The notes: generated from the sequence alone by a model not told the origin. 40,423 nt of DNA from Bacillota bacterium (GCA_023393165.1 JAEWMJ010000033.1:1-40423); one strand, 5' to 3'. Positions 30,827 to 39,036 are shown, counted from the first letter of the stretch. Translations and numbers: made by a program.

Positions 30827-31243
30827 TCACTCGCCGATAATTTTAATCAGTATACGTTTTTTTCTTTTTCCGTCAAATTCTCCGTAAAAGATCTGCTCCC
30901 ATGGTCCAAAATCCAGATTTCCGTCCGTTACCGCGACAACGACTTCCCTTCCCATGACCGTCCTTTTCAGATGGGCGTCCGCATTATCCTCAAAACCGTT
31001 GTGCGCATACATAGAATAAGGCTTTTCGGGCGCCAGGCGCTCCAGCCATTTCTCAAAATCCCCGTGCAGGCCCGCCTCGTCGTCGTTGATAAAGACGCTG
31101 GCCGTAATATTCATTGCGTTGACTAAACAAAGTCCTTCTTTTATCCCGCTTTTTGAAAGCGCTGATTCAACGCGCGGCGTAATATTTACAAACTGCCGCC
31201 TTGACGGGATCGTCATTTCCAATACTTCGCGATAGCTTTCCAT
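30827..31243 (-). CDS. YjbQ / UPF0047 family protein
   Basis: The 138-residue beta-barrel-type protein has NITASVFINDDEAGLHGDFE (47-66 region), NADAHLKRTVMG and the family ending FGPWEQIFYGEFDGKRKKRI. The family is called secondary thiamine-phosphate synthase because some members rescue thiamine mutants; the true role is uncertain. A GTG four codons upstream exists but has no separate ribosome site; GGGTG nine bases before the ATG at 31243 decides. It leads a run of six minus-strand genes with a TATAAT-like -10 at 31288-31293. Confidence 0.87.
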   Translation of the reverse strand: MESYREVLEMTIPSRRQFVNITPRVESALSKSGIKEGLCLVNAMNITASVFINDDEAGLHGDFEKWLERLAPEKPYSMYAHNGFEDNADAHLKRTVMGREVVVAVTDGNLDFGPWEQIFYGEFDGKRKKRILIKIIGE

Positions 31244-31327
31244 CTTTTCAATCACCCTTTTAAAGTTGTAGTCCCCTTTAAGGATATATTATACTAATCC
31301 GCAGTTAAAAATATTGCGTTTTTAACT

Positions 31328-31421
31328 TGCCGCATTTTATGCGGCAGCGGGCAAAGCCCGCGCGGAAGCCGTGCAATACTATCCGCTTGCGGCTCGCCGC
31401 AACGGCAATCAAAGATTGCCG
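31328..31421. repeat. array of four small hairpins
   Basis: Four perfect hairpins follow one another: TGCCGCAT/ATGCGGCA (31328-31346), GCGGGC/GCCCGC (31347-31361), TTGCGGC/GCCGCAA (31387-31402) and CGGCAATC/GATTGCCG (31403-31421). Three of them have AAA- or TTT-type three-base loops. The phrase GTGCAATACTAT between them (31371-31382) also occurs in repeat copy A (4809-4820). Confidence 0.7.
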
Positions 31422-31480
31422 GATCAAAAACATGCAATGTCTTTAATCGCGTAATAGTATTATAACATAAAGGCCGGATA

Positions 31481-31508
31481 AAAAAAACGCCAACACTGAC
31501 GTTTTTTT
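31481..31508 (-). terminator. terminator of the six-helix membrane protein gene
   Basis: AAAAAAACG (31481-31489) pairs with CGTTTTTTT (31500-31508) around a 10-base loop with further partial pairing; a T-run lies on the minus strand. Confidence 0.7.
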
Positions 31509-31532
31509 ATTCCGTAAAGTTTCTAAAAGAGT

Positions 31533-32306
31533 CTAGTCTTCGTCCGGAGCGACCTTTTCCACGAGATCTTCGTCGTTTTTTGATACTTCCTGGGCAATTT
31601 TCTCTACCAGGTCCTCCAGCATCGTTTCCTTCTTTTTTTCTTTGGGAGCATTCAAAGTACCTGTCTTGTTCGCTTTAGTAGCCAGAAGGATTACTACCGA
31701 CAGGCAGAAAAGGGACGAAATTGCAATTCCACCGCTGAATGAATAAACGGCCGTGGTAAAATCGACAGCTCCGGAAGTGGAAGCAGAAACCACCTGAAAT
31801 ATAAAGAGAAATGCATCCGCGATAACGGAAACCCATGCCAGGGTATTGACTGCATTTTTCTTTTCGCTGTCCTTCTGGATAATAAATGCGGCAAGAAGCA
31901 CGCCCGCCAGTATCTGCGGAATATACAAGCCAAAATAGTATAACAGTTCAATGCCGGAATAGGACCAGAACAGCGATATTGCGCCAGTTATTGCAGGCAT
32001 CGCGAAATAGAAATCCAGCAGCATCATTGTCCAAAGCATGAATTTGACGAAAGAACCCCTCTTTCTGGATGCAAACAACCCAATGAAAAATATAAACAAT
32101 GCTGTTTGAAAAAGTCCGTTGGATGAAATAAAAATGCTTGCATAATCCGCCGCACCCAGCTGGGTCTGGTAGACCGTAGTGGCCAGATTGTAGAAGTACA
32201 GTTCGAAGACAACGGCAGTCACCATAAACAAAAGAGACGTGATGATCCCTGCAAGCGCCCAGCCTTTGAACTTACCCTGAGGTTTTTGTTCGAGAATATT
32301 CTCCAT
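31533..32306 (-). CDS. six-helix membrane protein, unknown function
   Basis: The 257 residues have six to seven hydrophobic segments between about 20 and 210, with no catalytic motif I recognise, followed by a charged cytoplasmic tail that contains DLVEK twice (LEDLVEKIAQ and DEDLVEKVAP). AAAGGG precedes the ATG at 32306; a frame start 12 codons upstream lacks support. It is monocistronic with its own terminator. The tail repeat suggests protein-protein contact. No function can be assigned. Confidence 0.6.
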   Translation of the reverse strand: MENILEQKPQGKFKGWALAGIITSLLFMVTAVVFELYFYNLATTVYQTQLGAADYASIFISSNGLFQTALFIFFIGLFASRKRGSFVKFMLWTMMLLDFYFAMPAITGAISLFWSYSGIELLYYFGLYIPQILAGVLLAAFIIQKDSEKKNAVNTLAWVSVIADAFLFIFQVVSASTSGAVDFTTAVYSFSGGIAISSLFCLSVVILLATKANKTGTLNAPKEKKKETMLEDLVEKIAQEVSKNDEDLVEKVAPDED

Positions 32307-32384
32307 AATTTTACCCTTTCTCAATAAAAGTTCATTTTCCACTATAGCACAATTATGTGACTATTATGTGAATATTTAGAAATT

Positions 32385-34046
32385 TTATTTGTTTTTATCC
32401 TTTTCACGCAGTTCGACCCTGCGTATTTTGCCGCTGATGGTCTTGGGCAGCTCGTCCACAAATTCCACGATGCGGGGATATTTATAGGGCGCGGTGGTAC
32501 GTTTTACATGTTCCTGCAGCTCTTTTTTGAGTTCCTCGGACGGCTTGTAGCCTTTCGCAAGCACGACCGTAGCTTTGACGATCTGTCCGCGGTCGGGATG
32601 CGGAACGCCCGTAATTGCGGTTTCAAGAACGGCCGGATGTTCCATCAGCGCGCTTTCCACTTCAAAGGGCCCGATCCGGTAACCGGAAGACTTGATAACG
32701 TCGTCCGTTCTGCCCACATACCAGTAATAGCCGTCCTCGTCCCTCCACGCAACGTCTCCGGTATGATAGATCCCGTTATCCCAGACGGATTTGGTGCGCG
32801 CCTCGTCCCTGTAGTACCCGATGAACATGCCCACCGGACGCCCGTTATCCGTATGGATTATAATCTCCCCGGGTTCGCCCGGATTGCAGGCGGTCCCGTC
32901 TTCTTTGATAAGATCGATATCAAACATGGGGTTTGGTTTTCCCATGGACCCCGGTTTCGGGTCCATCCAGATAAAATTGCCCACCGCAACGGTGATTTCT
33001 GTCTGCCCGTAAATCTCCATCAGTTTGAGCCCCGTCGCATCCAGAAACTGGTTGAAAACTTCGGGGTTCAGCGGTTCGCCGGCAATGCTCGCCCATTTGA
33101 TGCAGGAGAGGTCGTATTTTTTTAAGTCTTCCTTGATGAAATACCTGTAAATGGTGGGCGGCGCGCAGAATGTGGTTATCCTGTGCTTCTCCATAATGGA
33201 AAGGAGCTCCGCGGGCACAAAACGGTCGTAATCGTACACAAATATGCAAGTTTCCGCCAGCCATTGCCCGTAAAGCTTCCCCCAGACCGATTTCGCCCAT
33301 CCGGTATCCGAAACCGTCAGATGAATGCCGTCCGGGTCCGCATTATGCCAGTAGACGGCGGTAACGATATGCCCTAAGGGATACGTATAGTCGTGTACAA
33401 CCATTTTGGGCATGCCGGTCGTACCCGAGGTGAAATACAAAAGCATAACGTCGTCGTTTTTGGGAGCGTCCGCGCCGGTCGGACGGACAAACGCGGGATC
33501 CGCCTTGTCCATTTCCTCCCAGAAATTCAGCCATCCTTCCCTGGACTCGTGCACCAGCATTTTTTTCTCGAGCGTCGGGCTTTCGCTTTCGCATTCTTCG
33601 ACCTGTTCCTTTATTTCGTCGTTTGACGTGCAGATGATCATTTTGACGCTTGCCGCATTATTCCTGTACACCAGGTCTTTTTTGGTGAGAAGATGCGTTG
33701 CGGGTATTGCCACCGCTCCGATTTTATGGAGCGCTATGATCGTGATCCAGAATTCATAATGGCGTTTTAAAATGATCATGACGTGATCGCCTTTTTTGAT
33801 GCCGTGGGACGCAAGCATGCTGGCGCAGCGGTCGGAGTATTCCTTCATCTCGGAAAAAGTGATCCGTTTTTCCTCTCCGCGCTCCGAAATCCACAAAAGC
33901 GCCGGTTTATCCGGTTTTTCAGCCGCCAGCTCGTCCACCACGTCATAGGCAAAATTAAACTGATCGGGTACCTTGATCCGGAACCGTTTTTTAAAATCCT
34001 CGTAATCCTTGTAGTTGTTTTCAACATATTTTTCAAACAGTCTCAA
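32385..34046 (-). CDS. AMP-forming acyl-CoA synthetase (medium-chain/acetyl type)
   Basis: The 553-residue ANL-superfamily enzyme has the P-loop YFTSGTTGMPKMVVHD (about 204-219), the aromatic motif EIYGQTEIT, the hinge YWYVGRTDDVIKSSGYRIG and the C-terminal catalytic Lys in PKTISGKIRRVEL. It activates a carboxylic acid with ATP and CoA; the closest look is to ACSM-like synthetases of anaerobes. TTG start after AGGAGG. It follows the XRE-cupin regulator by 13 bases, a pairing that suggests local control by the acid or its CoA ester. The substrate is unknown. Confidence 0.92.
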   Translation of the reverse strand: MRLFEKYVENNYKDYEDFKKRFRIKVPDQFNFAYDVVDELAAEKPDKPALLWISERGEEKRITFSEMKEYSDRCASMLASHGIKKGDHVMIILKRHYEFWITIIALHKIGAVAIPATHLLTKKDLVYRNNAASVKMIICTSNDEIKEQVEECESESPTLEKKMLVHESREGWLNFWEEMDKADPAFVRPTGADAPKNDDVMLLYFTSGTTGMPKMVVHDYTYPLGHIVTAVYWHNADPDGIHLTVSDTGWAKSVWGKLYGQWLAETCIFVYDYDRFVPAELLSIMEKHRITTFCAPPTIYRYFIKEDLKKYDLSCIKWASIAGEPLNPEVFNQFLDATGLKLMEIYGQTEITVAVGNFIWMDPKPGSMGKPNPMFDIDLIKEDGTACNPGEPGEIIIHTDNGRPVGMFIGYYRDEARTKSVWDNGIYHTGDVAWRDEDGYYWYVGRTDDVIKSSGYRIGPFEVESALMEHPAVLETAITGVPHPDRGQIVKATVVLAKGYKPSEELKKELQEHVKRTTAPYKYPRIVEFVDELPKTISGKIRRVELREKDKNK

Positions 34047-34059
34047 TTTAAGTTGCCTC

Positions 34060-34617
34060 CTATTTGGAAATGATCGCTAAAAATTCACAGGGCTCATTGT
34101 TTTCGGCGCGCATTGCATGCGGATGAGAAGCGTCAAAATAAATAAGATCCCCTTCGTTCATCAATACCGTATTCTCGTCGATAAAAAAGGTCATGCTTCC
34201 GCTTACGATATAATTGATCTCATGTCCTTCATGGGAATTTTTGGCTACCGCCGAATCGGTATCCTTGGGCTCTACGCGCACCAGAAAGGGTTCCATCTTC
34301 CGTTTTTTAAATATGGGCGCCAGATGCTGGTACTTGTACGCGTGCCTGCGCTCCATATGGAGCCCCTCTCCGTGCCTGACAAGTGAAAAAACATGCAGCT
34401 TTGCGCCTTCCCCCGTGATAATATCGGTGATATCCACTTTCAGTTTATTTGCTACCGTGTATAAAAAGCTGAAAGGGAAATCCCTTTCTCCGTTTTCATA
34501 TTGCAGGTATTCTTCCAGGCTTTTCCCAACGGCAGCCGCCATCTCCAAAGCTTCGATCTCTTCGATTTCGCGCAGGGCGCGAATGCGCTGAGCTATTTCC
34601 AAAATTTCTTTTTCCAC
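34060..34617 (-). CDS. XRE-type regulator with C-terminal cupin
   Basis: The 185 residues hold an N-terminal helix-turn-helix (about 5-62, ALEMAAAVGKSLEEYLQYEN) and a cupin barrel (about 105-183) with GHEINYIVSGSMTFFID and SHPHAMRAENNEPCEFLAI. The family senses small molecules in the cupin and represses nearby genes. GTG at 34617 is chosen because AGGTGG stands eight bases before it; the frame opens four codons earlier at another GTG within that site. It is the first gene of the pair with the acyl-CoA synthetase. Confidence 0.88.
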   Translation of the reverse strand: MEKEILEIAQRIRALREIEEIEALEMAAAVGKSLEEYLQYENGERDFPFSFLYTVANKLKVDITDIITGEGAKLHVFSLVRHGEGLHMERRHAYKYQHLAPIFKKRKMEPFLVRVEPKDTDSAVAKNSHEGHEINYIVSGSMTFFIDENTVLMNEGDLIYFDASHPHAMRAENNEPCEFLAIISK

Positions 34618-34674
34618 AAGAAACACCACCTTTATATATCTTTTTCAAAAAACAACATCTATATTTAAATCTAA

Positions 34675-34697
34675 GAAAAAAGCCCGTTTACACGGGC
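34675..34697 (-). terminator. terminator of the 34721 lipoprotein gene
   Basis: GCCCGT (34682-34687), loop TTAC, ACGGGC (34692-34697); at least six T follow on the minus strand. Confidence 0.85.
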
Positions 34698-34720
34698 AAA
34701 ACCAGAGCCGCAAACGCCGC

Positions 34721-35203
34721 TCACTTAACTTTTACAATTTCGCTCTGGAATACGGCTGCAACGCCATAGGTGTCCCAAAGGGTATTGGGTCCCTGCATGT
34801 TTTCAAACTTGCTGCCGTACAGCGCCTGTATTTCCTGGGGCTGTGTGCCCGCCTGACGCGTATCGAACGTAATGAACCCGAACACTTCGTCCGGCCATTT
34901 TTCGGTTACGGCAAAATCGTAGGAAAGATTGTCCCCCTGTTTGGTGACTTTGACTGTTTCCACTTCCCTGCCTTGTGTATCGTATACTGAAATTGTCCCC
35001 AACGTGCCGTCGGCAATATTGGATTCGCCCTTCACCGATAAAACGTTGCCGTTCAAGACCGCCTCGCAGCTTCCGGTTACCTCAACCGCGGCGGCGCCCG
35101 ATTTCATGGCGGGACGGTTGACAGGAGCGGAGCCCGTGCAGCCCGTTAAAAGGGCGACAATCACTGCCGTCAAAAGGACAATCGCAAGAATCTTTCGCTT
35201 CAT
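34721..35203 (-). CDS. predicted lipoprotein, unknown function
   Basis: The 160-residue protein has a lipoprotein signal MKRKILAIVLLTAVIVALL and lipobox TGC (Cys22). The mature part is beta-rich with alternating short strands (VTGSCEAVLNGNVLSVKGES, ISVYDTQGREVETVKV), like a single extracellular beta-sandwich. AAAGGGG precedes the ATG. Monocistronic, with a terminator. I do not recognise the family. Confidence 0.65.
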   Translation of the reverse strand: MKRKILAIVLLTAVIVALLTGCTGSAPVNRPAMKSGAAAVEVTGSCEAVLNGNVLSVKGESNIADGTLGTISVYDTQGREVETVKVTKQGDNLSYDFAVTEKWPDEVFGFITFDTRQAGTQPQEIQALYGSKFENMQGPNTLWDTYGVAAVFQSEIVKVK

Positions 35204-35373
35204 TCTTTACCCCTTTCGTATTTGAGATCAGAGGGTTTTTTACCCTTTTTTTTAAAAAATCTCACTTGATAGTATAGTGGAAAGTTGCTTTCGTGTAAAG
35301 TGTTATTTGAAACCCTAAAGAGTATTTCCCGCTTTATTCAGGGCCCGTTTAGCGCAGGCCGATCCCATTGAAG

Positions 35374-35394
35374 ACGGGCGCACGCTTCGCCCGT
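35374..35394. other. hairpin in the 35204-35417 gap
   Basis: ACGGGCG (35374-35380), loop CACGCTT, CGCCCGT (35388-35394), nested in a looser AGCGCAGGC...GCCTG-TG-CGCT pairing. It has no T-run, so it is not a clear terminator for either neighbour. Confidence 0.4.
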
Positions 35395-35417
35395 ATTTAA
35401 ACGCAAACGCCTGTGCG

Positions 35418-36014
35418 CTAGCGGATGGTCACCATTCCCCCGCGCTGCAGGGTTCCGGTGTTCCACAGGCGGTCAAAATCCAGCGTGTGCTTCTTGCCCC
35501 AGGTGGCAAAATCAACGGACATTTTGTCCCCTTCCAGTTCATACCCGGTCAGCGTAAACCAGTGCCACGTATATTCGTCCAGTTCCGGGTCCCTGTGGGT
35601 CAGGAGTAGATAGAGCACGCAGAACCCTTCGTCTATCGCCTTTTTAACGAATTCCCTTGCCGCAGCCGCGTCCTCGTCGCCGCCCAGCAAAGACATCCGG
35701 ACGTTTGCGTCCGCCGCCTTTGCGTACTCCAGAAAGCATTTCCGAAAGCGCTTTATACTGCGCATTCCCATGAATCCCGGCGTTACATAGCCGAACATGG
35801 TTGTCATAAACCGGATAAAATCTTCCTTTTTAATATGAAGGGGATCGTAAGGATAAAGTTCTCTTAAATGGGAAAAATGCCCCGCGAGGTACGCGCAGGC
35901 TTCGCTCGCGCAAACCGCCGAGCAGCCGGCCAGCCGCATGAACCTGTCGGCGTACCAATGCTGGTCCCCGCCGTAATATCCTTCTATATTGATAAAGTCA
36001 AGCTCTTTTTTCAT
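35418..36014 (-). CDS. putative cysteine-protease-fold (C39-like) protein
   Basis: The 198-residue protein has no signal peptide. Residues in the order expected of a papain/C39 fold can be seen: GGDQHW (Gln18), AGCSAVCASEACAYL (Cys31), TWHWFTLTGY (His151) and VDFATWGKK (Asp168). This looks like a bacteriocin-type or bacterial C39-like peptidase, or an inactive relative. No ribosome site stands at a normal distance, while TATAAT ends six bases before the ATG, so the mRNA is probably leaderless. The assignment is by motif order only. Confidence 0.5.
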   Translation of the reverse strand: MKKELDFINIEGYYGGDQHWYADRFMRLAGCSAVCASEACAYLAGHFSHLRELYPYDPLHIKKEDFIRFMTTMFGYVTPGFMGMRSIKRFRKCFLEYAKAADANVRMSLLGGDEDAAAAREFVKKAIDEGFCVLYLLLTHRDPELDEYTWHWFTLTGYELEGDKMSVDFATWGKKHTLDFDRLWNTGTLQRGGMVTIR

Positions 36015-36020
36015 AAGTCG

Positions 36021-36075
36021 ATTATATCAAATCCTCTCCTGTATTGACAAATGCTATTTTATATTGCATTATAAT
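36021..36075. promoter_or_regulatory. divergent promoters sharing one -35 element
   Basis: TTGACAA (36044-36050) reads as TTGACA on the plus strand and TTGTCA on the minus. Minus: an 18-bp spacer to TATAAT (36026-36021), six bases from the ATG at 36014. Plus: CATTAT at 36067-36072 (17-bp spacer) or TATAAT at 36070-36075 (20-bp spacer), serving fhs. Confidence 0.6.
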
Positions 36076-36116
36076 CATATCTTTTTTCTATATAATCTAT
36101 TCAGGAGAGTATAATA

Positions 36117-37793
36117 ATGAATCGTGATCTTGAAATTGCAAAAAAGGCCGCAGTTCTGCCTATTTCGCAGATTGCAGACAGCCTTGGCATAGAGCAGGAA
36201 GAATGCATTCCCTACGGGTTTGACAAAGCCAAGATTTCCCTATCGATTCTGGACAGAATCAAAGACAGGCCCGCCGGAAAACTGGTGCTGGTCTCGGCAG
36301 TCACGCCCACTCCCGCAGGCGAAGGAAAGACGACGGTATCCATCGGACTTGGGGACGCGCTTTCGCTTCTGGGCCAAAAGACATGCATTTGCCTGCGCGA
36401 ACCTTCCCTGGGGCCTGTTTTCGGTATCAAGGGCGGCGCGGCAGGCGGCGGATACTCGCAGGTTCTGCCAATGGAAGAAATCAACCTGCACTTTACGGGA
36501 GACATACATGCGGTGACGTCCGCAAACAACCTGCTTTGCGCCATGATAGACAACCATATCCATCACGGGAACGCGCTGGGCATCGACCCGCGGCGCATCA
36601 CATTTAAGCGCTGCATGGATATGAACGACCGCCAGCTCCGCCACATTATTTGCGGCCTGGGCACGCCAGCCGACGGATTTCCCCGCCAGGAAGGTTTTGA
36701 CATCACTGCGGCAAGCGAAGTGATGGCGGTCCTGTGCCTGGCCTCCGACCTGGAGGACTTAAAGCGCAGGCTGGGTGAGATCACGATAGGCTACACCATG
36801 CAAAACCCGCACCAGCCGGTGTTCGCAAAAGACCTGAACGCGCAGGGCGCGATGTGCGCTCTTTTAAAAGACGCCATACGTCCCAACCTTGTGCAGACCA
36901 TCGGCCATACGCCCGTACTCATGCACGGCGGGCCGTTTGCCAACATAGCGCACGGCTGCAACAGCGTGATCGCCACTAAAACGGCGATGCGCCTTGCGGA
37001 TTATACGGTCACGGAAGCCGGATTCGGCGCGGACCTGGGCGCGGAGAAGTTTCTGGATATCAAATGCCGCACCGCTGGCCTCTGGCCGGACTGCGTCGTG
37101 ATCGTCGCTACGGTGCGCGCGCTCAAATACCACGGCGGCGTAGCGAAAAACATGCTGAAAGAAAAGAATGCGGAAGCGGTCAGAAAAGGCGCATGCAACT
37201 TAAAGAGGCATATCCGCAACATGAAAGAGGTCTACGGGCTGCCTGTGGTGGTTGCCGTCAACCAGTTTGAAACCGACTTCCCTTCCGAAATCGAAGAGAT
37301 CATGCAGTGCGCCAGGGAATGCGGCGTTCGCGCGGCCGTCGCCACGGTATGGGCCAACGGCGGCGAAGGCGGCAAGGACATTGCGCAGGCGGTGATGGAT
37401 TCCATTGAAACTTCCAACACGCCCGCGAGGCCGTACGATTACGCCGCGCCAATCAAGACCAAGATCCGCGACCTGGTGACCAAGGTGTACGGCGGCGAAA
37501 GCGTGGTATTTGAACCCGAGGCTCTCCGCAAAATTGAAATGTATGAAAGCCAGGGATATATCAACCTGCCTGTGTGCGTCGCCAAGACGCAGTATTCCTT
37601 CTCGGACGATCCCAAGAAGCTGGGCGCGCCCGAAGGATTCGAGGTTGACGTGCAGGACATCCGCCTCAACTCCGGCGCGGGTTTCCTGGTGGCGATCACT
37701 TCCAAGATCATGACAATGCCCGGCCTGCCCATTGAACCTGCCGCGAACAGCATTACGGTAGACGAAAAGGGCGAAATCACGGGACTGTTTTAA
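36117..37793 (+). CDS. fhs: formate-tetrahydrofolate ligase
   Basis: The 558 residues match the family length and show the P-loop TPTPAGEGKTTVSIGLGDAL (63-82), LREPSLGPVFGIKGGAAGGG, the HFTGDIHAVTSANNLL block and TEAGFGADLGAEKF. The enzyme makes 10-formyl-THF from formate and ATP, for purines and, in acetogens, the methyl branch of the Wood-Ljungdahl pathway. AGGAGAG precedes the ATG. No other folate genes are beside it, so acetogenesis cannot be claimed. A terminator follows. Confidence 0.97.
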   Translation: MNRDLEIAKKAAVLPISQIADSLGIEQEECIPYGFDKAKISLSILDRIKDRPAGKLVLVSAVTPTPAGEGKTTVSIGLGDALSLLGQKTCICLREPSLGPVFGIKGGAAGGGYSQVLPMEEINLHFTGDIHAVTSANNLLCAMIDNHIHHGNALGIDPRRITFKRCMDMNDRQLRHIICGLGTPADGFPRQEGFDITAASEVMAVLCLASDLEDLKRRLGEITIGYTMQNPHQPVFAKDLNAQGAMCALLKDAIRPNLVQTIGHTPVLMHGGPFANIAHGCNSVIATKTAMRLADYTVTEAGFGADLGAEKFLDIKCRTAGLWPDCVVIVATVRALKYHGGVAKNMLKEKNAEAVRKGACNLKRHIRNMKEVYGLPVVVAVNQFETDFPSEIEEIMQCARECGVRAAVATVWANGGEGGKDIAQAVMDSIETSNTPARPYDYAAPIKTKIRDLVTKVYGGESVVFEPEALRKIEMYESQGYINLPVCVAKTQYSFSDDPKKLGAPEGFEVDVQDIRLNSGAGFLVAITSKIMTMPGLPIEPAANSITVDEKGEITGLF

Positions 37794-37814
37794 GACGGAA
37801 CACATTTATAAATC

Positions 37815-37845
37815 AAGAGACAAGACCGCAAGGCTTGTCTCTTTT
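37815..37845 (+). terminator. terminator of fhs
   Basis: AAGAGACAAG (37815-37824) pairs perfectly with CTTGTCTCTT (37834-37843) around a nine-base loop; TT follows, then ATGTTTATTT. Confidence 0.85.
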
Positions 37846-37849
37846 ATGT

Positions 37850-38314
37850 TTATTTGTATACCGTAATCAGCCTCTTCATGATCCCGTTCTCCGTAATCCA
37901 TCTTTCGACCAGCTCCTGCCCTTTTGAAGTCCGCCAGTCCTTTTCGATATCATCGTGGCACATGGACCCGAGCCCTGTACGGGAATGATGGCAAAACCGG
38001 CATTCAAGCGGTTCCATGCCTGTGCCGTACAGCTCGCACAGCCCCTTTGACAAGAAGTTGCAGCCAAGATGCGAAAATTCCCGCAGCGCAAAATACTGCT
38101 CGCAGCCGCGGAACGCCGGGGACAGGACGCCGAAGCTGAAATCGGGAGCCATCTCCAGCATCATGCGGTTCCCATATCCGGCTTCATTTGCCCGTACGGC
38201 TTCGTCCACCGTCCACCAGCCCGGACGCATGCAATAAGCGGTGCATATACCGCAGCTGCACGGCTTGGAGGGCGGATATTTTTCTTCTAAAGAGGGTTCA
38301 CGTCTTTTGGCCAT
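37850..38314 (-). CDS. cysteine-rich protein, possible metal or cluster binder
   Basis: This 154-residue hydrophilic protein has ten cysteines: PCSCGICTAYC (19, 21, 24, 28), 71, 85, 93, LECRFCHHSR (105, 108) and 119. The spacing suggests a zinc or iron-sulfur site, broadly like YkgJ-type CxCxxC proteins, but no firm family match can be made by eye. GGGGAA precedes the ATG. It overlaps the end of the TetR gene by 17 bases, so it is translationally coupled to its likely regulator. Confidence 0.65.
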   Translation of the reverse strand: MAKRREPSLEEKYPPSKPCSCGICTAYCMRPGWWTVDEAVRANEAGYGNRMMLEMAPDFSFGVLSPAFRGCEQYFALREFSHLGCNFLSKGLCELYGTGMEPLECRFCHHSRTGLGSMCHDDIEKDWRTSKGQELVERWITENGIMKRLITVYK

Positions 38315-38963
38315 AGTTCCCCGCGCCTTTCATCAGGCCGCAAAAAAAGCCGATGGTTTTGATCATATATTTGATTACGGCCTGCATGTCCGCAAGGCCG
38401 TTTTTCACCATGAAATATTCTTTGGTCAGAGAAATGGACACATAGTTATATTGCTCCGCAAACATGCGCGCGTCCACCTTCCCTATCATGCCGCGCTCGG
38501 ACATCTTCTTAATCAGGCGCTCGTAGTAATCGGACGGTTCTTTCACAACGCATTGGAAATACGTCTCCGCCGCCTTTTGGTTTTTATATTTTTCGTTGTT
38601 GATAACCATCGCGGCGTTTTCCAACATGCTGTTTTCATGGCTTCCGAAGTAAAAAAGAATGTGCTTGAATATTTCCTCCGGCTGCATGATCATCAGCATT
38701 TTGTCCACTTCCGCTTCCGTGGGCCGTGATTCGGGCGCTTTTTCCCTGAATACCTGAAACAGCGCTTCCAGAATGCCCTCTTTGCTTTTGAAATGGTTGT
38801 ACAAAGAACTTTCTTTAATGCCCACAGCTTTTGCTATTTCATTGAGCGAAGTGCTGTCATACCCCTTGCGCGCAAACAAATCTGAGGATACCTCCAGTAT
38901 CCTGTTTGTTGTTTCTATTCCTTTTTTACGTTTTTGGATATTTTGATTTTTAGGTATGTTCAT
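38298..38963 (-). CDS. TetR-family transcriptional regulator
   Basis: The 221 residues include an N-terminal helix-turn-helix (about 15-60; TSLNEIAKAVGIKESSLYNH, then FKSKEGIL) and a long helical ligand domain. GAGGG precedes the ATG. Two ACTAT-N6-ATAGT sites overlap its promoter (38985-39036), showing probable autorepression. The downstream cysteine-rich gene is the only co-transcribed target visible. Ligand unknown. Confidence 0.93.
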   Translation of the reverse strand: MNIPKNQNIQKRKKGIETTNRILEVSSDLFARKGYDSTSLNEIAKAVGIKESSLYNHFKSKEGILEALFQVFREKAPESRPTEAEVDKMLMIMQPEEIFKHILFYFGSHENSMLENAAMVINNEKYKNQKAAETYFQCVVKEPSDYYERLIKKMSERGMIGKVDARMFAEQYNYVSISLTKEYFMVKNGLADMQAVIKYMIKTIGFFCGLMKGAGNYGQKT

Positions 38964-38984
38964 GTACTTTCCCTCTTCGGGTTT

Positions 38985-39036
38985 AATATACTATCAAATA
39001 ATAGTTTAGTCAATATATATACTATATATTAATAGT
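38985..39036 (-). promoter_or_regulatory. TetR promoter with two ACTAT-N6-ATAGT operators
   Basis: On the minus strand TTGACT (39013-39008), 17 bp, TATATT (38990-38985). Operator 1, ACTAT-CAAATA-ATAGT (38990-39005), lies in the spacer. Operator 2, ACTAT-ATATTA-ATAGT (39021-39036), lies upstream of the -35. Centres are 31 bp apart, about three helical turns. Confidence 0.8.

Noticed and set aside
31256..31532. SAM or SAH riboswitch ahead of the ahcY-containing run
   Set aside because: The hairpins there are short independent stems and do not form a SAM/SAH aptamer core; ahcY is also four genes downstream.
36015..36116. THF or other riboswitch before fhs
   Set aside because: Only about 40 bases separate the likely transcript start from the ATG, with no room for a known aptamer.
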